Shown here one piece after another: positions 15,513-25,112 of a stretch of DNA of 64,000 nt. The translations under genes were made by a program, and so were the position numbers. The notes beneath the pieces are model-generated. The model saw only the letters and a program-made list of their open reading frames with translations. It did not search any database and was not told the origin of the DNA. Where the stretch lies: the NCBI GenBank assembly GCA_003280055.1, contig QCGG01000009.1, positions 1 through 64,000 on the forward strand, written 5' to 3'. The DNA comes from Prochlorococcus sp. AG-363-P19. GTDB lineage: Bacteria; Cyanobacteriota; Cyanobacteriia; PCC-6307; Cyanobiaceae. Each line of letters starts with the position of its first letter. Positions within the stretch are counted from its first letter, which is position 1.

Positions 15513-15812
15513 ATGGCTTCTTACAAAGTCACCCTCCAAAACCAGAGCGAGGGTTTGAACAAGACCATTGAGGTCCCTGACGATCAGTACATTCTTGATG
15601 CTGCTGAAGAGCAGGGCATTGACCTTCCTTATTCATGTAGAGCAGGAGCTTGTTCTACATGCGCAGGTAAAATCACAGCAGGGACCGTTGACCAGTCTGA
15701 TCAGAGCTTCCTTGATGATGATCAGCTTGAAGCAGGCTTTGTTTTGACCTGTGTCGCTTATCCAACCTCTGACTGCACAATCACCACTCATGCTGAGGAA
15801 GAGCTTTATTGA
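15513..15812 (+). CDS. petF: Plant-type [2Fe-2S] ferredoxin PetF, 99 aa
   Basis: This soluble electron carrier accepts electrons from photosystem I and passes them to FNR, nitrite reductase and other partners. The four cluster ligands are visible: C42, C47, C50 (CRAGACSTC) and C80. The acidic C-terminus (TTHAEEELY) and length of 99 residues fit plant-type photosynthetic ferredoxins. It starts with ATG and ends shortly before a strong terminator, consistent with a monocistronic, highly expressed gene. Confidence 0.97.
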   Translation: MASYKVTLQNQSEGLNKTIEVPDDQYILDAAEEQGIDLPYSCRAGACSTCAGKITAGTVDQSDQSFLDDDQLEAGFVLTCVAYPTSDCTITTHAEEELY

Positions 15813-15863
15813 ATTAGAGGTTATTCATTCGTAAAGCATTGCCTTGCGAATGGCTCCTATATC

Positions 15864-15889
15864 AGCCACCCTCATAGGGTGGCTTTTTC
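15864..15889 (+). terminator. Rho-independent terminator after petF
   Basis: A 9-bp stem AGCCACCCT/AGGGTGGCT (15864-15872 and 15876-15884) with loop CAT is followed by TTTT. It lies about 50 bases after the petF stop. Confidence 0.92.
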
Positions 15890-15914
15890 GTGACTAGCCA
15901 CTATTTGTTTTTTC

Positions 15915-16316
15915 TTGATTCTGGGTTTGGCCTCAAAATCTTTTTCCAGTGAAGGTGTTCTTTTAGAACATGGCAGTATTCATGAGAGCCCTGGTGGCCA
16001 GTACAGCTTTCGTGTCGTAGGCCCTTGTTGCCGTTTGTTCGATAGAGAAGAGCTTCCATGGCCTTGTTCTCGATTGGCCTGGAAAAGTAAGGAACCTAGT
16101 TGGAAACGAATAGGGTGTCGTTTTGTCCCTGATATAGCAGCTCGACGCTGTCCTTCATATTCTGTTGAGCTTTTGCAGCCAGGTTCTAAACCTGTTTTAA
16201 CACTGATGACATTGTTCTCTAGTCGCTTTACCCCAGGAATGCAGGAGTGGTGGTATAGCAGGCATCCTCGTTCAAAGCATGAATTAAATATTTCTCCAGA
16301 ATCAACATCAAATTAA
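15915..16316 (+). CDS. Conserved picocyanobacterial hypothetical protein, up to 133 aa
   Basis: The central part reads SFRVVGPCCRLFDREELPWP, SRLAWKSKEPSW and VELLQPGSKP, then RFTPGMQEWWYSRHPRSKHE: a compact soluble protein with conserved-looking Cys, Trp and Pro residues. I recall relatives in marine Synechococcus but no known function. The coding frame is clear but the start is not: the first in-frame start is TTG at 15915 and no ATG occurs before the conserved region, so the true start may be a non-ATG codon within the first 40 residues. Confidence 0.65.
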   Translation: MILGLASKSFSSEGVLLEHGSIHESPGGQYSFRVVGPCCRLFDREELPWPCSRLAWKSKEPSWKRIGCRFVPDIAARRCPSYSVELLQPGSKPVLTLMTLFSSRFTPGMQEWWYSRHPRSKHELNISPESTSN

Positions 16317-16320
16317 CCAT

Positions 16321-16360
16321 AAAAAAATTACATGGTGGGCAAGAGAGACCCACCATGTAA
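16321..16360 (-). terminator. Terminator for the pentapeptide-repeat gene
   Basis: A 12-bp perfect stem (16328-16339 with 16349-16360; TTACATGGTGGG arm) and 9-base loop is followed, on the minus strand, by seven T residues (16321-16327). It lies just beyond the stop of the gene at 16387. Confidence 0.9.
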
Positions 16361-16386
16361 CACAGAATTTTGAATTTGTTTTTTAG

Positions 16387-16941
16387 TTAGCCAACACCAG
16401 GGTTGAATTTGTTTTCCCCTTCAGAAGAAGGGACATAGCTCTCATTGATTGAGCTGCATTGCAGGCTGTCAAATGTCTTGCCACTTGCTCTTTGGCAGAG
16501 GGCTTTTTGTTGATCTAAGTCAAGCACTGCATCGCTGAAATCAGCTCCATCGATAACTGCTCCATTGAAAAAGCTTTTCAAAAGATCAGCACCAGTGAAG
16601 TTGGCCTCTGAGAGGTCAGCGTTATCGAATCGAGTTGCGTAAGCAATTACGTTTTGGAGGTTTGCTCCACTGAGATTGGCATTCTTCAGGTTGGATACGC
16701 TGAAAAATGAGCCGCTTAAATTAGCCTCGCTCAAATCCCTGCCAGAAAGGTCGTATTTCACATACTCCGTGTTCTGTAGGTTTTGACCACGAAGGCTTGT
16801 GTCTAATACGTCAACTGAAGAAGGGTCACTTGGATAGAGAGCTCCTACGGACATCGGACTGATGCTGAGGCCAACTAGGACTGGCACCAGTATTAGGAGT
16901 CTTGTAAGGGAGCGTTGAAAGAAAGAAATTAGAGATGCCAT
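16387..16941 (-). CDS. Exported pentapeptide-repeat protein, about 184 aa
   Basis: From the ATG of MASLISFFQRSLTRLLILVP a signal peptide runs to about GVGA/SVGA, implying export to the thylakoid lumen or periplasm. The mature protein has consecutive A(D/N)LXX pentapeptides (SEANLSG, KNANLSGANLQN, NADLSEANFTGADL), which fold into a right-handed beta-helix. Two C-terminal cysteines (ALCQRAS and LQCSS) are well placed for a disulfide, as in lumenal pentapeptide proteins of cyanobacteria. A longer frame reaching 17019 exists but would bury the signal peptide. Role unknown. Confidence 0.8.
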   Translation of the reverse strand: MASLISFFQRSLTRLLILVPVLVGLSISPMSVGALYPSDPSSVDVLDTSLRGQNLQNTEYVKYDLSGRDLSEANLSGSFFSVSNLKNANLSGANLQNVIAYATRFDNADLSEANFTGADLLKSFFNGAVIDGADFSDAVLDLDQQKALCQRASGKTFDSLQCSSINESYVPSSEGENKFNPGVG

Positions 16942-17015
16942 TGAGGACGCCAGAGACTGACCGAAAACCGCACGCACACATTCTTTCACGACGTGGTATG
17001 ACCTCTCACTAGGAA

Positions 17016-17972
17016 TCACGAACTGTTGCAGCTAGCTTTCACATCAATTTGCAAGAAATCCTTTGCCAGCAGTGTATTTGGGAAAATCGCTTGTGCTTCT
17101 TTTAAAAGTTCATTTGGAGTAATTGCATTTCCTGGGGCATAACGAGGGCTTAGATGAGTGAGAACAAGTTGATTTACAGCAGCTTCTGCTGCTGTTTGAG
17201 CGGCCATAGTGCTCGTTGAATGTTTGCGTTGAAAAGCCAGTGCTGCATCACAATGCGCATAGGTAGCTTCGTGAATCAACAAGTCAGCGCCTTTAGCTAG
17301 TTCTATGGCTTTTTCTGAAAAAATTGTGTCAGTGCAATAAACGATGCTTTTACCAGGCCGAGTGGGTCCGCACAGCTCACACCCCTTTATGATTCGACCA
17401 TCGTCAAGAATAACTTCTTCCCCTCTTTTAAGTGATGCATATATAGGCCCTGGTGGAATACAGAGCTCTTTTGCTCGGTCTATATCAAAACGCCCAGGCT
17501 TGTCCTTCTCTTGAACTCTATAAGCATATGAAGGGATTCGGTGTGTAAGTGGGGTGCAAATGACTAAGAGCTCATCATCTTCAAAAAGGATTCGCTGCTT
17601 TTCTGCAGATTCCCGGACTTTATGAATTTGCAAGGGGTAGCTGATTCTGCTTGAGCTGTTTTCAAGCACTCCATGAAGGTAACTTTTTAGTTGATCAGGT
17701 CCATAAAGGTCCACACCGTTGCTATTCCCAGCGAGCCCAAGACTTGCAAGAAGACCTGGTAAACCAAAGATATGGTCCCCATGCATATGAGTTAGAAAGA
17801 CTCTTCGAAGTTGTGACAGTCGAATGTCGCTTCTTAGAAATTGATGTTGCGTGCCTTCTCCGCAGTCAAAAAGCCACAACTCAGAACGCTGCGGAATTCG
17901 CAGAGCAACTGATGAGACATTCCGGTTCCTGGTGGGAACTCCAGAGCTTGTGCCGAGGAAGGTGACCAGCAA
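17016..17972 (-). CDS. rnz: Ribonuclease Z, 318 aa
   Basis: RNase Z trims the 3' trailer of tRNA precursors whose CCA is not encoded, which fits the tRNA genes in this window. It is a metallo-beta-lactamase-fold enzyme: the zinc motif HxHxDH is H62-M-H-G-D-H67 and the family signature [14 protein letters not shown] is at residues 7-20. Later ligands appear in LLIHEATY and LTHLSPRY. It starts with TTG in front of LVTFLGTS, the usual N-terminus. It shares its strand with the pentapeptide gene, which starts about 75 bases downstream. Confidence 0.95.
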   Translation of the reverse strand: MLVTFLGTSSGVPTRNRNVSSVALRIPQRSELWLFDCGEGTQHQFLRSDIRLSQLRRVFLTHMHGDHIFGLPGLLASLGLAGNSNGVDLYGPDQLKSYLHGVLENSSSRISYPLQIHKVRESAEKQRILFEDDELLVICTPLTHRIPSYAYRVQEKDKPGRFDIDRAKELCIPPGPIYASLKRGEEVILDDGRIIKGCELCGPTRPGKSIVYCTDTIFSEKAIELAKGADLLIHEATYAHCDAALAFQRKHSTSTMAAQTAAEAAVNQLVLTHLSPRYAPGNAITPNELLKEAQAIFPNTLLAKDFLQIDVKASCNSS

Positions 17973-17993
17973 GGCCTTTCTGATTAGGTCTTC

Positions 17994-19448
17994 ATGCTGA
18001 CATGTAAGAAGTCAAATGACTGGTTTTCAATCACTTATATGGCCACACTGGGATTCTTCTTAAAGATATTTTTTGTGGCTCGGCATTGGCCGGTGTTGTG
18101 TTTTTTATTTCTTGGTCTGATCAGCCCAGGAACTTTGCCTATTCAGCAGGTTTTAGCTGGGAACCAGCCTGTAATGCGAGTTTTACTTGATCAAGCTAGT
18201 CGTTTTCGCTTGAGAGCAGATAGTGACCTTCCTTTGCTAATAGAAGGTTTGCCGTATGGGAAAAGAGAAGCCAGCTCTTTGCTATTACGAAGAAGGCCAG
18301 GCGGTGTCGAGGTAACCCTAAAGGGTAATGCTTCAAAGTCATTTGACTTGAATAGAAATTTCCTTCTCTCGATTAGCTCTAATGATCCAAGAGGGATCTG
18401 GTTAGGGAACCGTCGGTATAAGGGTGTTTTGAGAGTCTTTTTCAGGAATGGTTTGCTTACTGTGGTGAATCATTTAGGTATAGAGAATTATTTGGCAAGT
18501 GTTATTGGGAGCGAGATGCCCAAATCTTGGCCTTTATCTGCTTTGAAAGCACAAGCTGTTGCAGCAAGGACATATGCCTTGAAAAGGTTTTCTAGAAATG
18601 ATTTTTTTGATGTAAGAGCAACAAAATTAAACCAGGTTTACCTAGGAGTTGAATCTGAGACACCAATGACTAATAGAGCAGCAGCAGAAACCCGATCATT
18701 GGTATTGGTTTATCAAGGAAAGCTTATAAATGCAGTTTTTCATAGTAGTTCTGGAGGTTTTACAGAATCGAGTGGCGATGTTTGGAAAAAACAATTGCCT
18801 TATTTAGTTGGAGTTAGAGACTATGACGATCTAAGTCCTTCCAGGAAATGGACTGTTTCGTTTAGTCCTAAAGAATTACGAAGAGCTTTCCCAAAAACTG
18901 GTGGATTGAGATCGATCACTATTCAAAGTAAAACTTCAGCGGGAAGAGTTAGAAAAGTTTTAATTGTTGGGCCTAGGGGTTCCATTTCTTTGACAGGAGA
19001 AGAGCTTCGACAGCGTCTCGGGCTTAAAAGTGCTCTTGTTAGTTTTGAATTGCTTGCTTCTGAACCTCAGCCTCATGACCTTCTTGATCCGAAGCGTCCT
19101 TTTAAAAAGGATCTCAATGAAGATCTTGATATGTCAGGGCTTTTGATTTCTCCACAAGAAGAACCTTCTTCTTCAAACAAAGGTGATTTCTCTTTTCAAC
19201 GGGGTTTGCCTGTTAAGCCTCCTCCTTTGCTGCCACCACCACCACTACCACCAGTTCAGCCGATTTCAAGATTCAAAGAGTCCATAGACTTGCCTTTTTT
19301 ATATGTTCGAGGATTAGGAGCTGGCCATGGAGTAGGAATGAGTCAATGGGGGGCTTATGGCTTAGCTAATCGTGGATTAGATTTCATTAGAATTCTCAAT
19401 TACTATTATAAAGATGTGGAAGTAGTTCCATACAGACGTGTTAGATGA
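17994..19448 (+). CDS. SpoIID/LytB-domain exported protein, 484 aa
   Basis: An N-terminal hydrophobic segment (about residues 20-45) is a signal peptide or anchor. The SpoIID domain includes [31 protein letters not shown] and [12 protein letters not shown], plus the C-terminal [17 protein letters not shown]. In sporulators SpoIID cleaves peptidoglycan glycan strands; in cyanobacteria the protein probably acts on the cell wall in the periplasm. A low-complexity proline stretch ([12 protein letters not shown]) separates the domain parts. The ATG at 17994 is used; an in-frame ATG 15 codons later would also keep the signal peptide. Confidence 0.88.
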   Translation: MLTCKKSNDWFSITYMATLGFFLKIFFVARHWPVLCFLFLGLISPGTLPIQQVLAGNQPVMRVLLDQASRFRLRADSDLPLLIEGLPYGKREASSLLLRRRPGGVEVTLKGNASKSFDLNRNFLLSISSNDPRGIWLGNRRYKGVLRVFFRNGLLTVVNHLGIENYLASVIGSEMPKSWPLSALKAQAVAARTYALKRFSRNDFFDVRATKLNQVYLGVESETPMTNRAAAETRSLVLVYQGKLINAVFHSSSGGFTESSGDVWKKQLPYLVGVRDYDDLSPSRKWTVSFSPKELRRAFPKTGGLRSITIQSKTSAGRVRKVLIVGPRGSISLTGEELRQRLGLKSALVSFELLASEPQPHDLLDPKRPFKKDLNEDLDMSGLLISPQEEPSSSNKGDFSFQRGLPVKPPPLLPPPPLPPVQPISRFKESIDLPFLYVRGLGAGHGVGMSQWGAYGLANRGLDFIRILNYYYKDVEVVPYRRVR

Positions 19449-19505
19449 TTTCTGGTAAAGAGTTTTCATTTTTAATTTTCAAACACAAACATTTTTGGCT
19501 TTACT

Positions 19506-20315
19506 TTGAATAATCCCAAATCACTAATTTTAAAAGAAGAACAGTGGCCTTGCACTTTTAATGTTGGTGAGGGCCGCCTAGAATTAATTAATGATTTTGT
19601 TGATCTTTTAGAGGATAGATTACGTTTAAGAATTTCGCCTGTTCTTCAAAAACCCTTAGGTCTTGCTAGTGGGGCTACGATGAAACCCATTTATAAAGAG
19701 TTGGTTAATAGGTTAAACAGATGGAATCATTTAGATCTATGTAAACTAAGGGAATCATGGTGCAGCTTTAATCTTGATGAATATGTTGGGTTACGTACAG
19801 ATGAGCCTAATAGCTTTAATTTATACATGCAGATACATATGATTAGACCTTTGCATTTGGATCAAGATAAGGTTCATTTGCCTAATGGAATGGCGGAAGA
19901 TTTACATTCAGAAGCTCGAAGGTATTCTGAAAGTTTGCTAGCTTTTGGAGGATTAGGCATACAGTTGTTGGGTTTAGGAATAAATGGTCACATTGGTTTT
20001 AATGAACCTCTCTCTGATAAAAAATGTTGTTGTCGATTGGTTTGTCTTTCTGAATCTACTAGAGAAAGAAACGCAATTGATTTTAATGGTGAAAAAAGTT
20101 CTGTTCCACTAAGGGCAATTACTTTAGGGATAGAAGAAATACTTGCTGCTCAAGAAATACATCTTGTAGTTATTGGTGAAAATAAAGCAAAAATTTTGCA
20201 TAGACTTTTGCAATCTAGTCCAAATGATGATCTCCCAGCGAGTTGGTTAAAGCTTCATGAAAATGTACATCTTTGGGCTGATAAAGAAGCAATGAGATTG
20301 TCTAGAAGCTTATAA
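19506..20315 (+). CDS. Glucosamine-6-phosphate deaminase / 6-phosphogluconolactonase-like protein, 269 aa
   Basis: The fold is shown by LASGATMKPIYKELVNRL near the phosphate-binding start and LLGLGINGHIGFNEP near residue 160, the signature of NagB (glucosamine-6-P isomerase/deaminase). The typical HVVTMDE region is replaced by a less clear SFNLDEYVGL. NagB would release ammonia from glucosamine-6-P; a 6-phosphogluconolactonase (Pgl) assignment is less likely because of NEP. It starts with TTG, 57 bases after the SpoIID gene. A link to amino-sugar recycling from the wall is plausible but unproven. Confidence 0.82.
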   Translation: MNNPKSLILKEEQWPCTFNVGEGRLELINDFVDLLEDRLRLRISPVLQKPLGLASGATMKPIYKELVNRLNRWNHLDLCKLRESWCSFNLDEYVGLRTDEPNSFNLYMQIHMIRPLHLDQDKVHLPNGMAEDLHSEARRYSESLLAFGGLGIQLLGLGINGHIGFNEPLSDKKCCCRLVCLSESTRERNAIDFNGEKSSVPLRAITLGIEEILAAQEIHLVVIGENKAKILHRLLQSSPNDDLPASWLKLHENVHLWADKEAMRLSRSL

Positions 20316-20352
20316 AAGCCAAATAAACATATGAACATTACTTTTCTTTGAA

Positions 20353-21291
20353 TTATTTTGAATTAAAGACTATCTTTGGCTTAAGGATTGAATCTTCTTC
20401 TATAAGACCTATCCCAATAACCTCTCCTATTGAATCCAGTATTAGTGATGAAGGATTTTTTTGATTAGATATTGGGTTTCCCTTCGGAGCTTGTTGTAAT
20501 TGAAAAACCTTGACAGGTATTGCACGTCCAAACATCCAGTCTTCGTTTTGCTTCTCAGTAAGTTTGATTCGTTTCATGTGATCAAATGCATTAATGATGG
20601 GTATCAAAAACTTATGAAAATCTTTTGAGAATTCGATTTGGCTTGGTAGTGATATTGATTGATTTAAATCAAACCCTAAGGCTTGCGTACGTTTAAGCTT
20701 TGCAAGTGAGCCATGGCATCCAATTTGCTCACCCAAATCTCTTGCCAGAGAACGAATATATGTACCTGCTGAACAATGTATAGATATTTCTAGAAGACCT
20801 TTCTCTTGGTTCCAATTTAGTAAATCTAATGTGTGGATGTTGATATTTCGAGACTTTAGTTCTATATATTCGCCAGACCTTGCTATCTCGTATGCACGCT
20901 TACCCTGTATTTGTATGCTTGAGAATTGCGGAGGGGTTTGTTGAATAGAGCCTCTAAACTTTTCTAGATATTGCTCTAAGCAATTATTGCTTAATATAGG
21001 CCATTCCTTCCTGTCAACTATCCTTCCTTCAAGGTCATCTGTTGTTGTTTTTATGCCAAGCTGAATTATTCCATGATAAGTTTTTTCCCCGGGTAGATAA
21101 TTTAGGAGTCTAGTTGCTTTTCCAATAGCAATAGGGAGAACACCTGTTACTTCTGGATCGAGAGTTCCTCCATGGCCAACACGCTTGATGCCAATTATTT
21201 TTCTAATACGATTTACGCATTGGTGAGATGTTATTCCTGCTGGCTTATTAATATTTAAAAAACCTGTTAGATCTTTCAATTTACCTTCCAT
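20353..21291 (-). CDS. truB: tRNA pseudouridine-55 synthase TruB, 312 aa
   Basis: TruB makes pseudouridine 55 in the T-loop of tRNAs. The catalytic motif GGTLDPEVTGVLPIA is present with the nucleophile at D45, after NINKPAGITSHQ at the N-terminus. The later SIHCSAGTYIRSLARDLG is the expected RNA-binding motif. Length is normal. It starts with ATG and runs toward the NagB-like gene, which is convergent with a 37-base gap. Confidence 0.94.
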   Translation of the reverse strand: MEGKLKDLTGFLNINKPAGITSHQCVNRIRKIIGIKRVGHGGTLDPEVTGVLPIAIGKATRLLNYLPGEKTYHGIIQLGIKTTTDDLEGRIVDRKEWPILSNNCLEQYLEKFRGSIQQTPPQFSSIQIQGKRAYEIARSGEYIELKSRNINIHTLDLLNWNQEKGLLEISIHCSAGTYIRSLARDLGEQIGCHGSLAKLKRTQALGFDLNQSISLPSQIEFSKDFHKFLIPIINAFDHMKRIKLTEKQNEDWMFGRAIPVKVFQLQQAPKGNPISNQKNPSSLILDSIGEVIGIGLIEEDSILKPKIVFNSK

Positions 21292-21368
21292 TCTTATTAT
21301 TGGAGTTGATTTAACAGATGCATTGTTAGCCTTTACCTCTTAGGTTACTCATCAGCAGGATTTCAGGC

Positions 21369-22124
21369 ATGAAAAATTTTTATATGGATGTTGAATCTGA
21401 TTTAATTGAGTTCATGAATACTGGTTTGGATCTGAAATTACATTTGGCGAGTTTTCTGAAGACAACAATCAATGATATAGATAATCGTTTGCCACATGGC
21501 TCAGAGGATTTGGCGGCTTTGCATCCAAAAGCTTCTGAATTGAGCGACCCCACTAGCTTTTATGAGACTGATGTAGGCACAGCTCATCTATTGGACCTGG
21601 CTTCATGGCATTTAGGGAGTGCCGAATATATAGCTGAAACATTGAAACTTCTGAAGATGTTCTCAAAGGGGAATGTCTTGGATTTTGGTGGAGGAATTGG
21701 TACGCATGCATTGTTTGCAGCCAATTTGAAAGAGGTCGATCACGTATGGTTTGTAGACCTAAACCCCCAAAACCGTTCGTTTGTAGCGGATCGAGCCAAG
21801 GCATTATCCTTAGATGATCGAATTTCATTTCATAGAGATTTAGAAAGTATAGGAAATATTATTTTTGACTCTGTTATATGTTTAGATGTCCTTGAACACC
21901 TAGCAGACCCATCTGGTCAATTATTGGCTTTTCGAGAGCATATGAATCCTAGTGCAACTGCCCTATTGAACTGGTATTTCTTTAAGGGTTTTAATGGGGA
22001 ATATCCATTCCATTTTGATGATGCGAATTTGGTAGAAAGATTTTTTAAAACCCTTCAGTCTAATTTTTTAGAAGTTTTTCATCCCTTATTGATTACATCC
22101 CGAATTTATAAACCACTGACATAA
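21369..22124 (+). CDS. SAM-dependent methyltransferase, 251 aa
   Basis: A class I methyltransferase core is seen in VLDFGGGIGTHALFAAN (motif I, about residues 108-124), WFVDLNPQNRSF (acidic residue after beta2) and DSVICLDVLEHLADP (motif post-I). The N-terminal 90 residues are helical and not recognised. The substrate cannot be deduced; the family includes enzymes acting on small molecules, lipids or sugars. It stands between truB and the rpmA/rplU pair, with its own ATG start. Confidence 0.8.
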   Translation: MKNFYMDVESDLIEFMNTGLDLKLHLASFLKTTINDIDNRLPHGSEDLAALHPKASELSDPTSFYETDVGTAHLLDLASWHLGSAEYIAETLKLLKMFSKGNVLDFGGGIGTHALFAANLKEVDHVWFVDLNPQNRSFVADRAKALSLDDRISFHRDLESIGNIIFDSVICLDVLEHLADPSGQLLAFREHMNPSATALLNWYFFKGFNGEYPFHFDDANLVERFFKTLQSNFLEVFHPLLITSRIYKPLT

Positions 22125-22186
22125 GTTTATTTTCTCAAAATAAATAATTTTAATTGATTTCGCAATATTATATTTGATTAATATGA

Positions 22187-22453
22187 TTAATTTGTTGAAG
22201 AAATATTTATCCGTTTTCTGTTTTTAAGACCTCTTCGAATGCTTTCAAAATTGACGACCCCATCCGTAAGAGCGAATAGAGTGTCGTCTTTTCCTCTGCC
22301 TACATTAAGACCTGGCAAGACGGAAGTCCCCCGCTGGCGGATAAGGATTGAACCTGCACTTACTGATTCCCCTCCAAATGCCTTAACACCAAGACGTTTT
22401 GAATTGGAATCCCTTCCATTACGGGTAGAGCCAGTGCCTTTTTTATGAGCCAT
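22187..22453 (-). CDS. rpmA: 50S ribosomal protein L27
   Basis: L27 sits near the peptidyl-transferase centre of the large subunit. The start [16 protein letters not shown] and the sequence [18 protein letters not shown] are diagnostic. At 88 residues it has the usual size. No N-terminal extension is present, so the mature end begins right after Met. It follows rplU on the same strand with a 49-base gap, the standard L21-L27 pair. Confidence 0.98.
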   Translation of the reverse strand: MAHKKGTGSTRNGRDSNSKRLGVKAFGGESVSAGSILIRQRGTSVLPGLNVGRGKDDTLFALTDGVVNFESIRRGLKNRKRINISSTN

Positions 22454-22502
22454 TTGATTTAGAAGCGGTGGTTTGATAGGTGTGTTTCTGGAGTGAAATG
22501 GA

Positions 22503-22877
22503 CTAGTTGATAACTTTCCCGTCTAGTGAGATTGATTCAACCAGGACTCTAGTGAGCTCCTGCCGATGCCCATTTTTAGAGCGTGTTTTCTTTTTGGGAC
22601 GCATTTTGTAAACAATTACCTTGGTACCTCGCTTATGGGATAAAACCTTAAGTTCGACGCTTGCACCTTTAACGTAAGGCTTCCCGACCGTAACTTTCTT
22701 CCCGGCTTTAAGGAGTAAAACATTGTCGATCGAAATTTTTTCATCCACTTTGGCTTGAATTCGATCGATATCGTAATAACGATTGGGCTGTAGCCAAAAT
22801 TGTTGACCCGAAGATTCAACTATGGCGTAAGGAAGCTCTTTTTGCTCCTTTGTTTTAGTTGTTGGTTGGTCGGCCAT
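22503..22877 (-). CDS. rplU: 50S ribosomal protein L21
   Basis: L21 binds 23S rRNA and is an early-to-middle assembly protein. The sequence [21 protein letters not shown] and the C-terminal [16 protein letters not shown] are family motifs. It has a short N-terminal extension and is 124 residues long, within the cyanobacterial range. It is first in the rplU-rpmA pair. The upstream region faces kaiB, on the other strand. Confidence 0.97.
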   Translation of the reverse strand: MADQPTTKTKEQKELPYAIVESSGQQFWLQPNRYYDIDRIQAKVDEKISIDNVLLLKAGKKVTVGKPYVKGASVELKVLSHKRGTKVIVYKMRPKKKTRSKNGHRQELTRVLVESISLDGKVIN

Positions 22878-23149
22878 GGATATGAGACGCGTTCAGGCTC
22901 GTTAAAAGTATTTCCCTTCGTTTTGAGGAAAACTGGATTTCAACGATTAAGCCTGAGTCGCAATCGGAATACAATCAGTTATCTTCAGGGTTGGGAGGGG
23001 TATTAGTCAAGATCTAAAAGCTTTTGCTTCTGTTATTAGCAGTTGGTTTCAAAATGAACCTAGTCTTTTCCTCAATCTCTGGCTCTATTTAGCTTGACCA
23101 TAGGGAAAGCCTTCTGTCTTATTCATCAATCCTTTAATGTTTATCTTTT

Positions 23150-23509
23150 ATGGCTGCTAGGAAAACATACATCCTCAAACTTTATGTGGCTGGGAATACT
23201 CCTAATTCCATGCGAGCTCTAAAAACCCTTCGCAATATTCTGGAGACGGAATTCAATGGTGTTTATGCTTTGAAAGTGATTGATGTGTTGAAGAACCCCC
23301 AATTAGCAGAGGAAGACAAGATATTAGCTACACCTACATTATCAAAGATTTTGCCACCTCCAGTCAGGAGAATTATTGGGGATCTATCTGACCGAGAGAG
23401 GGTTTTGATTGGTCTTGATTTGCTTTATGACGAGTTATCAGAAAGTGACATGTACTCTAGTCAGGTGATTTCGTCTGCAGATGAGGACATAGCTCCATCA
23501 GATTCTTAA
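23150..23509 (+). CDS. kaiB: Circadian clock protein KaiB, 119 aa
   Basis: KaiB binds KaiC and, in strains with a full clock, sequesters KaiA. The thioredoxin-like core is seen in [41 protein letters not shown] and [28 protein letters not shown]. It is longer than the usual 102-108 residues because of a C-terminal acidic tail ([12 protein letters not shown]). It precedes kaiC by 64 bases on the same strand, the typical kaiBC pair. No kaiA gene is found upstream; the rplU gene is divergent across a 272-base space. Confidence 0.97.
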   Translation: MAARKTYILKLYVAGNTPNSMRALKTLRNILETEFNGVYALKVIDVLKNPQLAEEDKILATPTLSKILPPPVRRIIGDLSDRERVLIGLDLLYDELSESDMYSSQVISSADEDIAPSDS

Positions 23510-23573
23510 GGCTCACGGTGGACCTGAGGTTGTTAATGGCTTTTTCACTAGGGTTGATTAGAACTAATTAGTC

Positions 23574-25088
23574 ATGGACACTTCTAAGGAAAATAGATCT
23601 TTATCCAGCATGCAGGTGCAAAAGCTCCCTACTGGAATTGATGGGTTTGATGATGTTTGTCATGGAGGGTTGCCAGCAGGTAGGAGCACCCTGATCAGTG
23701 GCACTTCTGGAACTGGTAAAACAGTCTTCTCTCTACATTTTTTGCATAACGGCATTACACAATTTGATGAGCCAGGAATATTTGTGACTTTTGAAGAGTC
23801 TCCAATGGATATTCTTCGAAATGCAGCCAGTTTTGGATGGAATCTTCAAGAAATGGTTGACAAAGATAAGTTGTTTATTCTTGATGCGTCACCAGATCCG
23901 GAAGGGCAAGATGTGGCTGGAAGTTTTGATCTCTCTGGTTTGATTGAGAGAATTAGCTATGCCATTAGAAAGTACAAGGCTAAGCGTGTTGCGATTGATT
24001 CGATAACTGCCGTTTTCCAGCAATATGACGCCGTTTATGTTGTTCGTAGAGAGATCTTTCGCTTAATTGCTCGCCTTAAAGAGATAGGAGTGACTACTGT
24101 CATGACTACTGAACGTATAGAGGAATATGGCCCAATTGCACGTTATGGAGTGGAAGAATTTGTCTCTGATAACGTCGTAATTCTGAGAAATGTTTTAGAG
24201 GCTGAGAAGAGACGTCGAACTGTGGAAATCCTTAAGTTGCGAGGTACTACACATATGAAAGGTGAATTTCCTTTCACTATGGGAGCTCCCGGTATAAGTG
24301 TTTTCCCTCTTGGTGCTATGCGATTAACGCAGAGGTCTTCCAACGTGAGAATCAGTTCAGGTGTAAATGATCTCGATGAAATGTGTGGAGGTGGCTTTTT
24401 TCAGGATTCAATCATTCTTGCTACTGGAGCCACAGGTACAGGTAAAACCATGCTTGTTTCTAAGTTTATTGAAAATGCGTATAACCATAAGGAGCGAGCA
24501 ATTCTCTTTGCTTATGAAGAATCACGTGCCCAACTGCTTAGGAATGCAACAAGTTGGGGAATTGACTTTGAGGAAATGGAGAGAGAGGGACTTCTAAAGA
24601 TTATTTGTGCTTATCCAGAGTCAACTGGATTAGAAGATCATTTGCAGATAATTAAGACAGAAATTACTCAATTTAAGCCTTCTAGAATGGCGATTGATTC
24701 ACTTTCGGCATTGGCTAGAGGAGTAAGTTTAAATGCATTTAGACAGTTTGTGATAGGGGTTACCGGTTATGCAAAACAGGAAGAAATTGCTGGTTTCTTT
24801 ACAAATACAGCGGAAGAATTTATGGGTAGCCATTCGATAACAGATTCTCATATTTCAACTATTACTGATACAATACTATTACTTCAGTATGTTGAGATTA
24901 AAGGAGAGATGGCTAGGGCTGTAAATGTGTTCAAGATGCGTGGATCATGGCATGATAAGAGAATTAGAGAGTTTGTAATTACTAGCGAAGGCCCGGAAAT
25001 CAAGGATTCTTTTTCAAACTTTGAGCAAATATTTAGTGGAGTTCCCCATAGGGTAATTGCAGAGGACAGACAGGACTTAAAGCTCTAG
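23574..25088 (+). CDS. kaiC: Circadian clock ATPase KaiC, 504 aa
   Basis: KaiC is a hexameric double-RecA ATPase and autokinase. Both P-loops are intact: GTSGTGKT (43-50) in CI and GATGTGKT (285-292) in CII. The catalytic Glu pairs are E74/E75 and E315/E316, and the phosphorylation sites S428/T429 (SHIST) are conserved. By alignment from memory with the S. elongatus protein of 519 residues, it ends about 12 residues earlier, so the far C-terminal tail that helps KaiA binding is missing. It is convergent with nblS, 24 bases away. Confidence 0.98.
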   Translation: MDTSKENRSLSSMQVQKLPTGIDGFDDVCHGGLPAGRSTLISGTSGTGKTVFSLHFLHNGITQFDEPGIFVTFEESPMDILRNAASFGWNLQEMVDKDKLFILDASPDPEGQDVAGSFDLSGLIERISYAIRKYKAKRVAIDSITAVFQQYDAVYVVRREIFRLIARLKEIGVTTVMTTERIEEYGPIARYGVEEFVSDNVVILRNVLEAEKRRRTVEILKLRGTTHMKGEFPFTMGAPGISVFPLGAMRLTQRSSNVRISSGVNDLDEMCGGGFFQDSIILATGATGTGKTMLVSKFIENAYNHKERAILFAYEESRAQLLRNATSWGIDFEEMEREGLLKIICAYPESTGLEDHLQIIKTEITQFKPSRMAIDSLSALARGVSLNAFRQFVIGVTGYAKQEEIAGFFTNTAEEFMGSHSITDSHISTITDTILLLQYVEIKGEMARAVNVFKMRGSWHDKRIREFVITSEGPEIKDSFSNFEQIFSGVPHRVIAEDRQDLKL

Positions 25089-25112
25089 TTCTTCTAGAAG
25101 TCAATTAGTTTG

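Noticed and set aside
16942..17019. Longer start of the pentapeptide-repeat protein
   Set aside because: It would place about 26 residues before a clear signal peptide.
22878..23149. Search for a full kaiA between rplU and kaiB
   Set aside because: The space is 272 bases, too short, and shows no KaiA motif.
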